A stretch of 64,000 bases of DNA from Senegalia massiliensis (GCF_009911265.1 NZ_QXXA01000004.1:248001-312000), one strand, 5' to 3'. Positions 15,520-24,994 are shown, counted from the stretch's first letter. A program made the numbers and translations. Notes: generated by a model from the sequence alone, not told the origin.

Positions 15520-16353
15520 CTATTTTTTTAGAAAATTTTTATTTTTCTTTATATATTCATCTACTCTTTTATTATATTCTTTCCTTATATTTTTTATTAC
15601 TCTATTTTTAGCTGAATTATATTTTCTATCATCAACTACTTTTATCGGTAATACTCCGACAGATGTGCCACTCATAAAAATACCATCAATATTATTAAGC
15701 TCTTCTATTTTTAAATTTTTTTCAACTATATTTACATCTAAACTTTCACACGCTTTTAATATATTAGCCCTTGTAACTCCTAAAAGTACTTCTCCTTTTG
15801 GAGCTGTATAAACTTCATTTTCTTTTATAAAAAACATATTTGAACGACTTCCTTCTGTAATATATCCTTTTTCATCTATAAGTAATGCTTCATATGCATT
15901 TTTTTGTTTTAACTCTTCTTTTACTTTTGTTTTAAAAGTATTATTTACTTTCTTAACATTAGGTAAATCTCTCATAGCCTTAATTGTAATAGTAGCTACA
16001 CCTTCATCATATATTCTTTCCTCTGGATAATTACTTTTTATAAAAAGGAATACAGATTCAAAATTATCACCATAATAATTTAATATAATTTTTATATTCA
16101 TATTGAATTCATCATTTTTGCTTATAAGTTTATAAATATTTTCTCTTATGCTTTCTTCATTTATTTGAGATTCATATCCTATCAAATCAATAGATTTTTT
16201 TAATCTTTCTATATGTTCTTCTAGAAAAAGAGGTACTCCATTAATAACTCTAATAACCTCATATACTTTTTCTCCTTCTTTTAATTTTAATTCTTTATTA
16301 TTAGACACTTCATTGTTATAAATAAAGAACTCTTTGTTAGTTTCTATATTCAT
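15520..16353 (-). CDS. Class IV PLP aminotransferase
   Basis: A 277-residue fold-type IV PLP enzyme. VYEVIRVINGVPLFLEEHIERLKKS is the N-terminal signature, NTFKTKV holds the likely PLP lysine, YITEGSRSNMFFI the cofactor-binding Glu region, and GTSVGVLPI the phosphate-binding loop. The family includes branched-chain aminotransferase, D-amino acid aminotransferase and aminodeoxychorismate lyase. No pab or ilv genes are near, so the substrate is open. AAGGTGGTAGTGTGAA precedes the ATG at 16353. It is divergent from pflB. Confidence 0.85.
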   Translation of the reverse strand: MNIETNKEFFIYNNEVSNNKELKLKEGEKVYEVIRVINGVPLFLEEHIERLKKSIDLIGYESQINEESIRENIYKLISKNDEFNMNIKIILNYYGDNFESVFLFIKSNYPEERIYDEGVATITIKAMRDLPNVKKVNNTFKTKVKEELKQKNAYEALLIDEKGYITEGSRSNMFFIKENEVYTAPKGEVLLGVTRANILKACESLDVNIVEKNLKIEELNNIDGIFMSGTSVGVLPIKVVDDRKYNSAKNRVIKNIRKEYNKRVDEYIKKNKNFLKK

Positions 16354-16499
16354 TTCACACTACCACCTTTTTTACTTGATTTATACCTTTAGTATACCAA
16401 ATATATTGATAATATAAAATCTAAAACCATATATTATATTGAATAAAATAACTCTACATACACAAAATATATTATAAGTACAAAATAATAAAAATACCC

Positions 16500-16527
16500 T
16501 TTACAAATGATTTTCATATGCTATAAT
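16500..16527 (+). promoter_or_regulatory. Promoter of pflBA
   Basis: TTTACA (16500-16505) and TATAAT (16522-16527) are 16 bases apart and point toward pflB, whose start codon is about 65 bases further. No clear regulator site was recognised in the flanks. Confidence 0.6.
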
Positions 16528-16592
16528 AAAAGCAAAAGTTATTGTATACAATATTCAGTATCCAAAAAATAAATTTACTGGAGGTTTTAATA

Positions 16593-18824
16593 TTGAATAA
16601 AGAATGGCAAGATTTTAAAACTGGTAATTGGACAGATGAAATAGATGTACGAGATTTTATACAAAGTAATTATACCCCTTATCTGGGTGATGATTCATTT
16701 TTAGAAGGGGCAACAAAAAATACAATAAAACTTTGGGATAAAGTATCTGAATTTATGAAAGAAGAAAGAGAAAAAGGAATACTAGATGCAGATACAAAAA
16801 TAATTTCTACTATAACTTCCCATGATTCAGGATATATTGATAAGGGTTTGGAGCGTATTGTGGGGCTTCAAACTGAAAAACCTCTTAAAAGAGCTATTAT
16901 GCCTTTTGGTGGTATAAGAGTTGTAAAAGGATCTTTAGATGCTTATGGATATGAATTAGATAAAGAAACTTCAGCTATATTTGATAATAGATATAGAAAA
17001 ACACATAACGATGGAGTATTTGATGCTTATACTGATGAAATGAGACGTGCAAGACGTTCAGGAGTTATAACAGGTCTTCCAGATGCTTACGGTAGAGGAA
17101 GAATAATTGGAGACTACAGAAGAATAGCTCTATATGGTATAGATAGATTAATAGAAGAAAAAGAAAATGAAAAGAAACAATTAAATATGGACTTTATGTC
17201 AGCAGATGTTGTTAGACTTAGAGAAGAAATTTCCGAACAAATATATGCTTTAAAGGAACTTAAAGAAATGGCAGCTAAATATGGATTTGATATATCACGT
17301 CCTGCTAAAAATTCTATAGAAGCTGTACAGTGGACATATTTTGGTTATCTTGCAGCAGTAAAAGAACAAAATGGTGCTGCTATGTCACTTGGTAGAGTAT
17401 CTACATTTTTTGATATATATTTTGAAAGAGATTTAAAAAATAAAACTATAACAGAAAAAGAAATTCAAGAAATTATGGATCATTTTGTTATGAAATTAAG
17501 AATGGTAAGATTTTTAAGAACTCCTTCTTATGATGAGTTATTCTCAGGAGATCCTACTTGGGTTACAGAAGTTATAGGTGGTATGGGTATAGATGGAAGA
17601 ACTCTTGTAAGTAAAACAAGCTTTAGAATTCTTCATACATTATATAATATAGGCCCTGCTCCAGAACCAAACTTAACTGTACTTTGGTCAGAAAGACTAC
17701 CAGAAAACTTCAAAAAATTTGTTACTAAAGTATCTATAGATACAAGTTCGATTCAATATGAAAATGATGATTTAATGAGAGAAACTTATGGTGATGATTA
17801 TGGAATAGCATGCTGTGTTTCAGCTATGAAAATAGGCAAACAAATGCAATTCTTTGGAGCACGTGCAAATCTTGCAAAAGCTCTCCTATATGCTATAAAT
17901 GGTGGTAAAGATGAAAAAAGCGGTGCTCAAATAGGCCCAAGATTTGAACCTATTACTTCAGAATATCTAAATTATGAAGAAGTTGCAGAAAAGTTTGATC
18001 TTGTAATGGATTGGCTATCACAACTATATATAAATACTCTAAATATAATTCATTATATGCATGATAAATATTCATATGAAAGAATACAAATGGCACTTCA
18101 TGATAAAGATGTAGTAAGAACTTCAGCTTGTGGTATAGCAGGATTATCAGTTGTAGCAGATTCATTATCTGCAATTAAACATTCTAAAGTTAAGGTTATT
18201 AGAAATAGTGAAGGTCTTGCAATAGATTACGAAATAGAAGGTGAATATCCTGCATTTGGTAATAATGATGACAGAGTAGATAAAATAGCTACTTCTATAG
18301 TAAAAGATTTTATGAATAAGCTTAGAAAGCATAAAACTTATAGAAATTCTATCCCCACCTTATCTATATTAACTATTACATCAAATGTAGTATATGGTAA
18401 AAAAACAGGAAGTACTCCAGATGGTAGAAAAGCTGGAGAGCCATTTGCACCAGGTGCAAACCCAATGCATAGTAGAGATACAAATGGAGCTATAGCATCA
18501 ATGGCATCAGTTGCAAAAATACCTTATGAACATTCAGAAGATGGTATTTCTTATACTTTCTCAATTGTGCCAAAAGCTCTTGGAAAAACAATAGATGATA
18601 GAACAAATAACTTAACAGGCCTATTAGATGGATATTTCCATGATAAAGGTCATCATATAAATGTAAATGTATTTGATAGAGAAACTCTATTAGATGCAAT
18701 GGATCACCCAGAAAAATATCCTCAATTAACAATAAGAGTATCAGGATATGCAGTTAACTTTATTAAACTTACAAGAGAACAACAATTAGATGTAATAAAT
18801 AGAACATTCCATAAAAGAGCTTAA
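16593..18824 (+). CDS. pflB: Formate C-acetyltransferase (pyruvate formate-lyase)
   Basis: A 743-residue glycyl-radical enzyme converting pyruvate and CoA to acetyl-CoA and formate in anaerobes. The adjacent catalytic cysteines are Cys407-Cys408 ([10 protein letters not shown]), and the radical glycine is Gly718 in RVSGYAV, 26 residues from the end, as in known PFLs. The full-length domain is intact. Translation starts at TTG 16593 preceded by GGAGG; the in-frame ATG at 16542 has no ribosome site and adds a hydrophobic extension. The activase gene follows after 36 bases in one operon. Confidence 0.97.
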   Translation: MNKEWQDFKTGNWTDEIDVRDFIQSNYTPYLGDDSFLEGATKNTIKLWDKVSEFMKEEREKGILDADTKIISTITSHDSGYIDKGLERIVGLQTEKPLKRAIMPFGGIRVVKGSLDAYGYELDKETSAIFDNRYRKTHNDGVFDAYTDEMRRARRSGVITGLPDAYGRGRIIGDYRRIALYGIDRLIEEKENEKKQLNMDFMSADVVRLREEISEQIYALKELKEMAAKYGFDISRPAKNSIEAVQWTYFGYLAAVKEQNGAAMSLGRVSTFFDIYFERDLKNKTITEKEIQEIMDHFVMKLRMVRFLRTPSYDELFSGDPTWVTEVIGGMGIDGRTLVSKTSFRILHTLYNIGPAPEPNLTVLWSERLPENFKKFVTKVSIDTSSIQYENDDLMRETYGDDYGIACCVSAMKIGKQMQFFGARANLAKALLYAINGGKDEKSGAQIGPRFEPITSEYLNYEEVAEKFDLVMDWLSQLYINTLNIIHYMHDKYSYERIQMALHDKDVVRTSACGIAGLSVVADSLSAIKHSKVKVIRNSEGLAIDYEIEGEYPAFGNNDDRVDKIATSIVKDFMNKLRKHKTYRNSIPTLSILTITSNVVYGKKTGSTPDGRKAGEPFAPGANPMHSRDTNGAIASMASVAKIPYEHSEDGISYTFSIVPKALGKTIDDRTNNLTGLLDGYFHDKGHHINVNVFDRETLLDAMDHPEKYPQLTIRVSGYAVNFIKLTREQQLDVINRTFHKRA

Positions 18825-18860
18825 AGTTAATATCTTTATCTCTTAATAGGAGGTGTAAGT

Positions 18861-19595
18861 TTGAATATAGAAGGCAACATTCATTCAATAGAAACATGTG
18901 GTACAGTAGATGGACCTGGTGTAAGATTTGTAGTATTTACTCAAGGTTGTCCTTTAAGATGTCAGTATTGTCATAATCCAGATACATGGAAAGTAAATGA
19001 TGGCAAAAAAATATCAGTAGATGAACTTATGGAAAAAATAATTAAATATAAATCATATATGAAATATTCTGGTGGTGGTGTCACTTTAACAGGTGGCGAA
19101 CCACTACTCCAACCAGAATTTTCAAAAGAATTATTTAAAAGATGTAAAGAAGAAGGAATTCATACAGCCATAGATACATCAGGGTTTATTCCACTTGATA
19201 AAACAAAAGAAGTCTTTGAATATACTGACTTAGTATTACTTGATATTAAATCATTTAATCCTATTTTATATAAAGATTTAACAGGGGTAAATAATGACCC
19301 TACTATAAAACTAGCTAAGTATTTATCAGAAATAAATAAACCTACTTGGATTAGATATGTATTAGTTCCAGGTCTTACTGATAAGGATGAAGATATAAAA
19401 AATTCAGCTAAATTCCTCTCCCCTCTTAAAAATATAGAAAGAGTAGAACTACTTCCCTTTCATAAAATGGGAGAATATAAATGGGAAGAGCTTGGATATG
19501 AATATAAATTAAAGAATACCCCTACCCCATCAGATGAAATGGTAGAAAGAGCAGCTCATATATTTAAAAGTAAAGATGTAAATGTAGTTTATTAA
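18861..19595 (+). CDS. pflA: Pyruvate formate-lyase activating enzyme
   Basis: A 244-residue radical SAM protein. GCPLRCQYCHNPDTW carries the CxxxCxxC motif binding the 4Fe-4S cluster, VTLTGGEPLLQ binds the methionine moiety, and IDTSGFI and VLLDIKSFNP are typical of PFL activases. It abstracts hydrogen from Gly718 of the neighbouring PflB. Translation starts at TTG 18861 after AGGAGGTGTAAG; both genes of the operon use TTG. A strong terminator follows. Confidence 0.96.
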   Translation: MNIEGNIHSIETCGTVDGPGVRFVVFTQGCPLRCQYCHNPDTWKVNDGKKISVDELMEKIIKYKSYMKYSGGGVTLTGGEPLLQPEFSKELFKRCKEEGIHTAIDTSGFIPLDKTKEVFEYTDLVLLDIKSFNPILYKDLTGVNNDPTIKLAKYLSEINKPTWIRYVLVPGLTDKDEDIKNSAKFLSPLKNIERVELLPFHKMGEYKWEELGYEYKLKNTPTPSDEMVERAAHIFKSKDVNVVY

Positions 19596-19629
19596 AGAAC
19601 CTGTGGTCAATTTTGACCACAGGTTCTTT
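19594..19629 (+). terminator. Terminator of pflBA
   Basis: AAAGAACCTGTGGTCA pairs perfectly with TGACCACAGGTTCTTT (16 bp, four-base loop), with T-rich flanks. It overlaps the last base pairs of pflA's stop region and also faces the convergent minus-strand units. Confidence 0.9.
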
Positions 19630-19635
19630 AATATA

Positions 19636-19826
19636 TTATTTAAACTCTTTTCTTAAATCATATTCCACCTGAGCTATTAAAGATATAACGAATATAACAA
19701 ATAAAACAATATTATATTCAAATAAAAATTCTATATCTTTTTCTATATAACGACCTTATTTTCATTAATTTTATTAGTTTTATTATTTTTATGATTAAAT
19801 AACTTATATAATAGATTTTTTATCAT
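19636..19826 (-). pseudogene. Frameshifted small membrane-protein gene
   Basis: An ATG at 19826, preceded by GGGATGTGATC, begins 27 codons (MIKNLLYKLFNHKNN...). These end at a TAG at 19743-19745. In the -1 frame the sequence continues for about 35 codons with a membrane helix (IVLFVIFVISLIAQ) and the end YDLRKEFK, to a stop at 19636-19638. Joined, the two parts make a sensible single-span protein of about 62 residues. This could be a recent one-base insertion, a sequencing error or, less likely, programmed frameshifting. Confidence 0.35.
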
Positions 19827-19847
19827 AATAGATCACATCCCGGCATA

Positions 19848-20033
19848 CTATTTCCTTTTATTTAACTTTAAAAACCATATTCCTATAGCAGATGATAAGA
19901 TTAATATAGCATATACAAAGTATTTTATTTCATCATATGTGATATAATTAAGGGTTACTGCTATAAATGATGTTATGAATGATAACCCTAAAATTATTTC
20001 TAAGCTCAATATAATTTTTTTTGGTTTTATCAT
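19848..20033 (-). CDS. Small two-span membrane protein
   Basis: 61 residues: a short basic start (MIKPKKII), two hydrophobic helices (about 8-29 and 37-54) and a basic end (LKLNKRK). AAGGGAAGTG precedes the ATG. It begins about 20 bases after the end of the MacB-like permease gene and is probably the last or next-to-last cistron of that operon. No homologue is recognised; an accessory role to the transporter is a guess. Confidence 0.5.
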   Translation of the reverse strand: MIKPKKIILSLEIILGLSFITSFIAVTLNYITYDEIKYFVYAILILSSAIGIWFLKLNKRK

Positions 20034-20053
20034 AGTATCACTTCCCTTTATAA

Positions 20054-21283
20054 TTACTCTTGTCTAAGTGCCTCTAACACACTTATTTTTGCTGCTTTGT
20101 TTGCTGGGTATAATCCTGATAATACTCCTACAATTACAGAAAAAATAATTGCAAATAATGCTAGCCATATTGGAATAGATGTAATATTATTTTCAAGACC
20201 ATTCATGAATATTTTAGCTACAGTATTGATTATAAATGATAATATATAACTTAGAATTAGCCCTGCTATTCCACCTAATAATCCTATAAACGTAGCTTCA
20301 TATAAAAATTGTTTTCGTATATCTTTTACTGACGCTCCTATTACTTTGTTTACCCCTATTTCTTTTGTTCTTTCATAAGTACTCATTATCATTGTATTAG
20401 TTATACCTACAGCTGCTACAATAAGAGCTATACTTCCTATTCCTCCAAGAAACAGTTGTAAAAATTTAAACACACTACCTACTTGTTCTATCATATCTTT
20501 TGTAGAATAAGCCATATAACCTTTATCATTGATTTCTTTTGATAGTCTATCTATCTCATCCATATCATTAGCTACTACTCTAATATTAGAATAGCCTTCT
20601 TTTTCTATTATATCTCTAGCATTTTGCTTTTCTTCTACAATATCTACTAGTTCATCTATATCCATTACAGCAGAATAATCTTCTGCTCCTCCAGTAGATT
20701 TTAATATTCCTGTAATTCTAGTTCTATATTTCTTTGAAGTTTCCTCTTCTACTTCTGAGATGCGATCTGAAAAGCTAATGGAAGAAGAACTTCTAAGTAA
20801 ATCTTTTTCACTTTCATTAGATATTTGTTCTGAAAGGCTTGAGCCTAATAGAATAGAGTTATTCCTTGGAAAACGTCCTTCTTCTAATTCATATCCTAAT
20901 TCATCTATCTCCTTTGTATCTATACCTGTAAAAGTAGCTGATATAGTTTCTCTACCTATATTTAATTCACCATAAGTCTGATATATGGGAGTAACTGCTT
21001 TTACTCCTTCTAACTGCTTTAATTCATTTACATGTTCTTTTTTTAATATCTTTACACTATCTCCTTCATTAGGTCCCATATTAACTCCAGGATAAACTTC
21101 AATATTAGTCATATTTCCACTTTCAAATTCTCCTGTAACACTTTCCTCTAGTCCTACTCCTAAAGAAACCATAGTTATTATTCCTGCTGTACCTATCATA
21201 ATCCCTATAAGAGTTAATATAGTTCTAAGTTTTCTTCTCCACAAACTCGTCCATGCAAATTTTATTATATCTTTATCTATCAT
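20054..21283 (-). CDS. MacB-type ABC transporter permease
   Basis: About 409 residues. One membrane helix (about 20-42, LTLIGIMIGTAGIITMVSLG) is followed by a large periplasmic-type core domain and a C-terminal FtsX domain with three helices (from SIALIVAAVGITNTMIMSTYERTKEIGVNKVIGA). Ends with LSGLYPANKAAKISVLEALR, a signature of the family. MacB-type permeases act by mechanotransmission rather than classical import. The start at 21283 follows AGTGGTGG; an in-frame GTG at 21295 overlaps the previous stop. Operon partners are a LolD-like ATPase, a NEW3/CARDB-like exported protein and a Yip1 protein. Confidence 0.9.
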   Translation of the reverse strand: MIDKDIIKFAWTSLWRRKLRTILTLIGIMIGTAGIITMVSLGVGLEESVTGEFESGNMTNIEVYPGVNMGPNEGDSVKILKKEHVNELKQLEGVKAVTPIYQTYGELNIGRETISATFTGIDTKEIDELGYELEEGRFPRNNSILLGSSLSEQISNESEKDLLRSSSSISFSDRISEVEEETSKKYRTRITGILKSTGGAEDYSAVMDIDELVDIVEEKQNARDIIEKEGYSNIRVVANDMDEIDRLSKEINDKGYMAYSTKDMIEQVGSVFKFLQLFLGGIGSIALIVAAVGITNTMIMSTYERTKEIGVNKVIGASVKDIRKQFLYEATFIGLLGGIAGLILSYILSFIINTVAKIFMNGLENNITSIPIWLALFAIIFSVIVGVLSGLYPANKAAKISVLEALRQE

Positions 21284-21294
21284 ATTATCCACCA

Positions 21295-22182
21295 CTAAAA
21301 TCCAAATAATCCTTTGATAAATCTAATAAATGCATTACCTTCTTCTTTGTTATTAGAATTATCAATATTTTCCCCTGATTTCACATTATATTTTATCTTT
21401 TTTTCTATTTCTGTATTTTTATTAAGTCCATCAATATAGCTTACTTTTACATTTATATTCTTTTTACCCTCTTTATCAAATACTGTATTAAAAGTATAAC
21501 TATCAAAATCACCACTATTAAAATTACCTAGATATTCTGTATAGTTATTTTGTCCTTCTCCTTCTACAGATACAGTTACTCCTTTAACTTCAGTTATAGA
21601 ATTGTTTACTATATTTATAGTTGATTCTACTTCTTCTCCTATAGATATATCTCCATAATCACCTTTACCTAAAACTTTTATACTTTCTTTTTCAGATAAT
21701 AATATCCCTATAATTTGATCTTCAGTATAAACTTTCCCATTAGAATCCATATAAGATAAAGAGACCACTAAATTATAATTTCCTGGTTTCATATTAGGTG
21801 AAGAATATAAATCATACACTACTTCTTCTTTTTTATCAGCCTTTATGAGAGAAATATATTTTACATTACTTTGATTTATAGGAGAAAAATTATTTAATTT
21901 CACTTGTTCTTCTTTTGATTGTATTTCTCCTGATTGCATATCTTGTATTTCTTCTTCTACTTTATCTTTTAATGTTAATTTAACTTTTCTTGCATGATAT
22001 TCACCATAATTATTTAATGTTAGTTTTATTTTAAAATTTTCTCCTGGGCTAATTTCCTCAGGTTCTATTTTATATTCTGAAATTACTACTGCAGGACTTT
22101 TAGGTGCTGCATATATATTAGTTGATACTAAAAGAATTGTCATTAAAATTATTAAAATAGTTACTACATTTCTTTTCAACAT
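21295..22182 (-). CDS. Exported protein with CARDB/NEW3-like Ig domains
   Basis: About 295 residues. A signal peptide covers residues 1-25 (ILIILMTILLVSTNIYA, cleavage near the APKSPAV). Two beta-sandwich modules follow (SEYKIEPEEISPGENFKIKL and GDISIGEEVESTINIVNN), resembling CARDB/NEW3 domains. The C-terminus is a short amphipathic segment (FIRFIKGLFGF) that could rest on the membrane. Such proteins are often encoded beside MacB/LolD transporters and probably act as an extracytoplasmic partner. The start overlaps tightly with the ATPase stop (TGA, one base, ATG), with AAAGGAAATG as ribosome site, indicating translational coupling. Confidence 0.7.
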   Translation of the reverse strand: MLKRNVVTILIILMTILLVSTNIYAAPKSPAVVISEYKIEPEEISPGENFKIKLTLNNYGEYHARKVKLTLKDKVEEEIQDMQSGEIQSKEEQVKLNNFSPINQSNVKYISLIKADKKEEVVYDLYSSPNMKPGNYNLVVSLSYMDSNGKVYTEDQIIGILLSEKESIKVLGKGDYGDISIGEEVESTINIVNNSITEVKGVTVSVEGEGQNNYTEYLGNFNSGDFDSYTFNTVFDKEGKKNINVKVSYIDGLNKNTEIEKKIKYNVKSGENIDNSNNKEEGNAFIRFIKGLFGF

Positions 22183-22183
22183 A

Positions 22184-22870
22184 TCATTTCCTTTCATCTT
22201 TTATTATTTTTCCATCATGAATAGATATGATTCTATCACAATTATTTGCAACATTTATATCATGAGTTACAATAATAAAAGTAACTTTATTTTCTTTATT
22301 CATTTTAGTTATAAGAGATAATATTTCCTTACCTGTTTCTGAATCTAAATTTCCCGTAGGCTCATCACATAAAACTATTTCAGGATTATTTACAATTGCC
22401 CTGGCAATACTCACTCTTTGCTGTTGCCCTCCTGATAGTTCACCAGGTTTATGACTTTTTCTATCATCTAGTCCTACAAGTTTTAAAGCATGAGTTGCCA
22501 TATCTTTTCTTTTATCTTGTTTTACTCTTGCATATATAAGAGGCATCATCACATTTTCAAGAGCTGATAATGTAGGATTTAAATTAAAGGATTGAAATAT
22601 AAAACCTATATTATTTCTACGAAATAAACATAAATCATTTTCAGAGTAATTTGTAATATCTTTATTTCTAATTTTAGCTTTACCTTTTGTAGGCTTTACT
22701 AGCCCTCCTGTCACATTTAATAATGTAGACTTTCCTGATCCAGAAGGACCTATTAATGCTGTAAGTTCACCTTTAATTATATTTAAATCTACCTCATCAA
22801 GTGCTTTTACTATGCTTTTTCCCATCTTATAATGCTGAGATACATTTTTAAGTTCTATTATATTTTCCAC
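22184..22870 (-). CDS. LolD/MacB-type ABC transporter ATPase
   Basis: About 228 residues with a complete nucleotide-binding domain: Walker A GPSGSGKSTLLN, Q-loop FIFQSFNLNPTLSA, signature LSGGQQQRVSIARAI, Walker B IVLCDEPTGNLD and the H-loop IIVTHD. It belongs to the group that pairs with FtsX/MacB permeases, which matches the gene two places downstream. A GTG start at 22870 fits AAAGGTGA; TTG at 22873 is also possible. Confidence 0.93.
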   Translation of the reverse strand: MENIIELKNVSQHYKMGKSIVKALDEVDLNIIKGELTALIGPSGSGKSTLLNVTGGLVKPTKGKAKIRNKDITNYSENDLCLFRRNNIGFIFQSFNLNPTLSALENVMMPLIYARVKQDKRKDMATHALKLVGLDDRKSHKPGELSGGQQQRVSIARAIVNNPEIVLCDEPTGNLDSETGKEILSLITKMNKENKVTFIIVTHDINVANNCDRIISIHDGKIIKDERK

Positions 22871-22880
22871 CAAATCACCT

Positions 22881-23558
22881 TTACTGAACCATATTAGATA
22901 AATTACTATTTATCATTGCAGATCCTACTGTAAATAATGTAGTAACAATAAATATTCCTACATTTATTATTAGACTTTTTTTCATTGATAAATTAAACAT
23001 CACTTTTATACCTATGATTAAAAGAACTAATTGCCAAATAGACCAAATGTTAACTACAGATAATATACTATCCATAGTAGTAGTATCTGCAGATGGATTT
23101 AAAAACAAACTTTGAATTAATCCAGCTATTGATACTGGATAAGATGCTACTATAACTACTGCAAACATTTCTTTAAATTTTCCTTCACCTTTAAATAACT
23201 TAATAAATACATATCTAAAAAAAGCAGAAATTAAATATGTAAGTCCGAGTATTAGAACTGCACCAAGTATAACAAAAACTGGTGAAGAAAAAAAACCAAC
23301 AATATTTTCTGTAATTTCTAATTCTTCTCCACTCAATCCTTCTAAAGCTTGATTTTTTATTTCATCCGTTTTTGAATTTGTAATCATAGCAGTAATCGCT
23401 GATAAAATAGTAATCATTATAAAGTGAATCAAAGCCTTAGGATTTTTCTTAAATTCCTCAAAAAATCTGCTTGGCTTTACTATGTACCATTTAATCTTTT
23501 GTACTAAACTAACTTTCTCATCCTCCATCATTAATTCTCTCTCATTTTCTTCATTCAT
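22881..23558 (-). CDS. Yip1-family membrane protein
   Basis: A 225-residue protein: a charged N-terminus (MNEENERELMMEDEK), then KWYIVKPSRFFEEFKKNPKALIHF and five predicted membrane helices. The domain matches the YIP1 family seen beside ABC transporters in clostridia. Its biochemical role is unknown. GGGAGTG precedes the ATG. It is the first long gene of the transporter operon, about 250 bases downstream of the LytTR-type site and promoter. Confidence 0.75.
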   Translation of the reverse strand: MNEENERELMMEDEKVSLVQKIKWYIVKPSRFFEEFKKNPKALIHFIMITILSAITAMITNSKTDEIKNQALEGLSGEELEITENIVGFFSSPVFVILGAVLILGLTYLISAFFRYVFIKLFKGEGKFKEMFAVVIVASYPVSIAGLIQSLFLNPSADTTTMDSILSVVNIWSIWQLVLLIIGIKVMFNLSMKKSLIINVGIFIVTTLFTVGSAMINSNLSNMVQ

Positions 23559-23674
23559 ACCAATACACTCCCTTTAATTTTTATTAACAATTTATTACTA
23601 TATATTAGTTCTATAATTATTCCATTATTCCTTTAATTTGTTATCTTTTTAATATAATTGTAATATAATGTATT

Positions 23675-23770
23675 TTACAGATGGAATATAAATATAACTA
23701 ATAGAAATACTGCAAATATGCTTAACAACTTTATTAAAATACTTATGATATCGTGATTTTTAAAATTCAA
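23675..23770 (-). CDS. 31-residue hydrophobic miniprotein
   Basis: A TTG at 23770, with AAGGA ten bases upstream, opens 31 codons: a short polar start (NFKNHDIIS) and one membrane helix (ILIKLLSIFAVFLLVIFIF). It lies directly after the predicted start of transcription from the LytTR-controlled promoter, so it would be the first cistron. No cysteine is present, so it is not a normal AgrD precursor. The spacing of the ribosome site is longer than usual, which keeps confidence low. Confidence 0.35.
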   Translation of the reverse strand: MNFKNHDIISILIKLLSIFAVFLLVIFIFHL

Positions 23771-23809
23771 ATTTAGCACATCCTTATTTTTCCTATATAT
23801 AGTCATAGT

Positions 23810-23878
23810 ATTATATTGATATATATTTTACAATAGATAATGGACGAACGACAATTTTATCAGTATGAATGACAATTT
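23810..23878 (-). promoter_or_regulatory. LytTR-type direct-repeat site with promoter (site 1)
   Basis: GAACGACAATTT (23846-23857) and GAATGACAATTT (23867-23878) are direct repeats with an exact 21-bp period, the layout bound by LytTR regulators such as AgrA and ComE. On the minus strand a TATAAT (23810-23815) lies downstream, with no good -35, as expected for an activator-dependent promoter. It faces the ABC-transporter operon. A diverged copy is at 24852-24884. Confidence 0.6.
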
Positions 23879-23884
23879 GAGTAT

Positions 23885-23920
23885 AAAAACACTCCAAACT
23901 TTTTATTTTGGAGTGTTTTT
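23885..23920 (-). terminator. Terminator of the small membrane-protein unit
   Basis: ACACTCCAAA pairs with TTTGGAGTGT, flanked by A and T runs. On the minus strand the stem is followed by TTTTTATAC. It contains the stop codon of the 52-residue gene and isolates it from the transporter operon downstream. Confidence 0.85.
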
Positions 23921-24061
23921 TCTTTTTTCTATTAAATCATATATGAAATTATAAAGCACAACTCCACCCATGACTACAATTGCCCTTGGAATAAATGACT
24001 CTGGAGCTATAAAAGCTAGAAATCCAATATAAGGAATAAAAATTATATCACTCTTTTTCAT
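23903..24061 (-). CDS. 52-residue membrane miniprotein (copy 1)
   Basis: ATG at 24061 after TGGAGGATAAAC. The peptide starts MKKSDIIFIPYIGFLAF, has two hydrophobic stretches (about 6-20 and 26-44) and ends DLIEKRKNTPK. It has the same length, a similar start (MKK, polar residue, hydrophobic) and a similar basic end to the next gene, so the two may be diverged duplicates. Immunity or small-membrane-partner roles are possible in this peptide-system remnant; nothing in the sequence proves one. Confidence 0.55.
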   Translation of the reverse strand: MKKSDIIFIPYIGFLAFIAPESFIPRAIVVMGGVVLYNFIYDLIEKRKNTPK

Positions 24062-24112
24062 GTTTATCCTCCATATTTTATTAATTTAAATCCTCATCTA
24101 TCATATTTAATC

Positions 24113-24271
24113 CTACTTTCTACTCCTATCTTTTATCAAATATTCTATTATCAAATACAATGGAAGAAATAAAATTAATAATTTAAGTCTAGATTGTAGA
24201 GTAATTGAAGAAATTATTATTAATACTATTAGAAACAATTTAAAAAATATATCATAATTATTCTTTTTCAT
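24113..24271 (-). CDS. 52-residue membrane miniprotein (copy 2)
   Basis: ATG at 24271 after ATAGGTGGTATTTG. The peptide starts MKKNNYDIFFKLFLIVL, is hydrophobic over about residues 9-43 and ends EYLIKDRSRK. It is one of a pair with the 23903-24061 gene, 51 bases further on. It has no cysteine and no peptidase leader motif. Function unknown. Confidence 0.55.
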   Translation of the reverse strand: MKKNNYDIFFKLFLIVLIIISSITLQSRLKLLILFLPLYLIIEYLIKDRSRK

Positions 24272-24310
24272 TCAAATACCACCTATATTAAGCTTTTATA
24301 AAAAATTAAC

Positions 24311-24760
24311 CTACCTTTTATTTTCAAGTATATCTTTATTAACTGTATGGAATTCTTTAGAAATCATTTTATTTGTTAAAATAGAAGGTAAGATAAATAA
24401 AGCTGAAAATATAAAGCTTTTTATATTAAATTCACTCATATTTATATAGATTATAGCTTCAGATACATATAGAATAGATAATCCAATTGTGAGTAAAATA
24501 CCATCTCTAAAATATACTTTATTAGCTAATTTATTATCTTTGTAAAAAAGATTCAATTTAATATAATTCAAGTATTGATATATTATAATGCTATAAAAAT
24601 GATAATATAATATATTATATTTAATACTATCTGTAATTATATGAGCTATTGTTGGCAGGGTAAATTTACTTATAAAAGCTTCTCTATCTACTCTTATTGC
24701 TTTAGATTCTAATCCTAATTTTTCTGCCCCTTCAACTATACCCTTTATATTTGTTCCTTT
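24311..24760 (-). pseudogene. Remnant of a C39-peptidase bacteriocin-type protein fused to a membrane segment
   Basis: After a stop at 24761-24763 the minus frame reads KGTNIKGIVEGAEKLGLESK, then FTLPTIAHIIT and YYHFY. This is the typical second half of a C39 peptidase domain, the leader-cleaving domain of peptide exporters. The first third with the catalytic cysteine is missing and there is no proper start. The same frame continues into a two-helix hydrophobic region ending NKDILENKR. It therefore looks like a decayed exporter or processing protein beside the AgrC/AgrA pair. The last 86 codons could in principle be a separate gene from a TTG without a ribosome site. Confidence 0.5.
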
Positions 24761-24851
24761 TTACATCTTAACTATAAACAATTACATAACTTTTAATTTC
24801 TTATCTATACATATCCTACCAATTTAAAAATAACTTGTACATAGGAAATGG

Positions 24852-24884
24852 ATAAATAGTAATCTAATCCGTATAAATAACATT
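24852..24884 (-). promoter_or_regulatory. LytTR-type direct-repeat site (site 2)
   Basis: ATAAATAGTAAT (24852-24863) and ATAAATAACATT (24873-24884) repeat with a 21-bp period. The whole neighbourhood aligns with site 1: AATGGA upstream and ATCNGTATNAATNACA across the second repeat are shared. It lies between the sensor kinase gene and the decayed C39/small-gene unit, facing the latter on the minus strand. The -10 is not clear. Confidence 0.45.
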
Positions 24885-24994
24885 TCTAAAGAGTAAAAAA
24901 TGTCATCTATAGATTTTTCATATTTATGGAGTGAACCCAAAACTTTTGAAATATTAGATAAGAATATTAACAATTATTGATTTTTCCCTTTCAT

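Noticed and set aside
24311-24571. An AgrB-like gene in the minus-strand 86-codon frame next to the AgrC/AgrA pair
   Set aside because: The frame lacks the catalytic His and Cys of AgrB and has no ribosome site. Reading upstream shows it is the tail of a broken C39-peptidase-type sequence.
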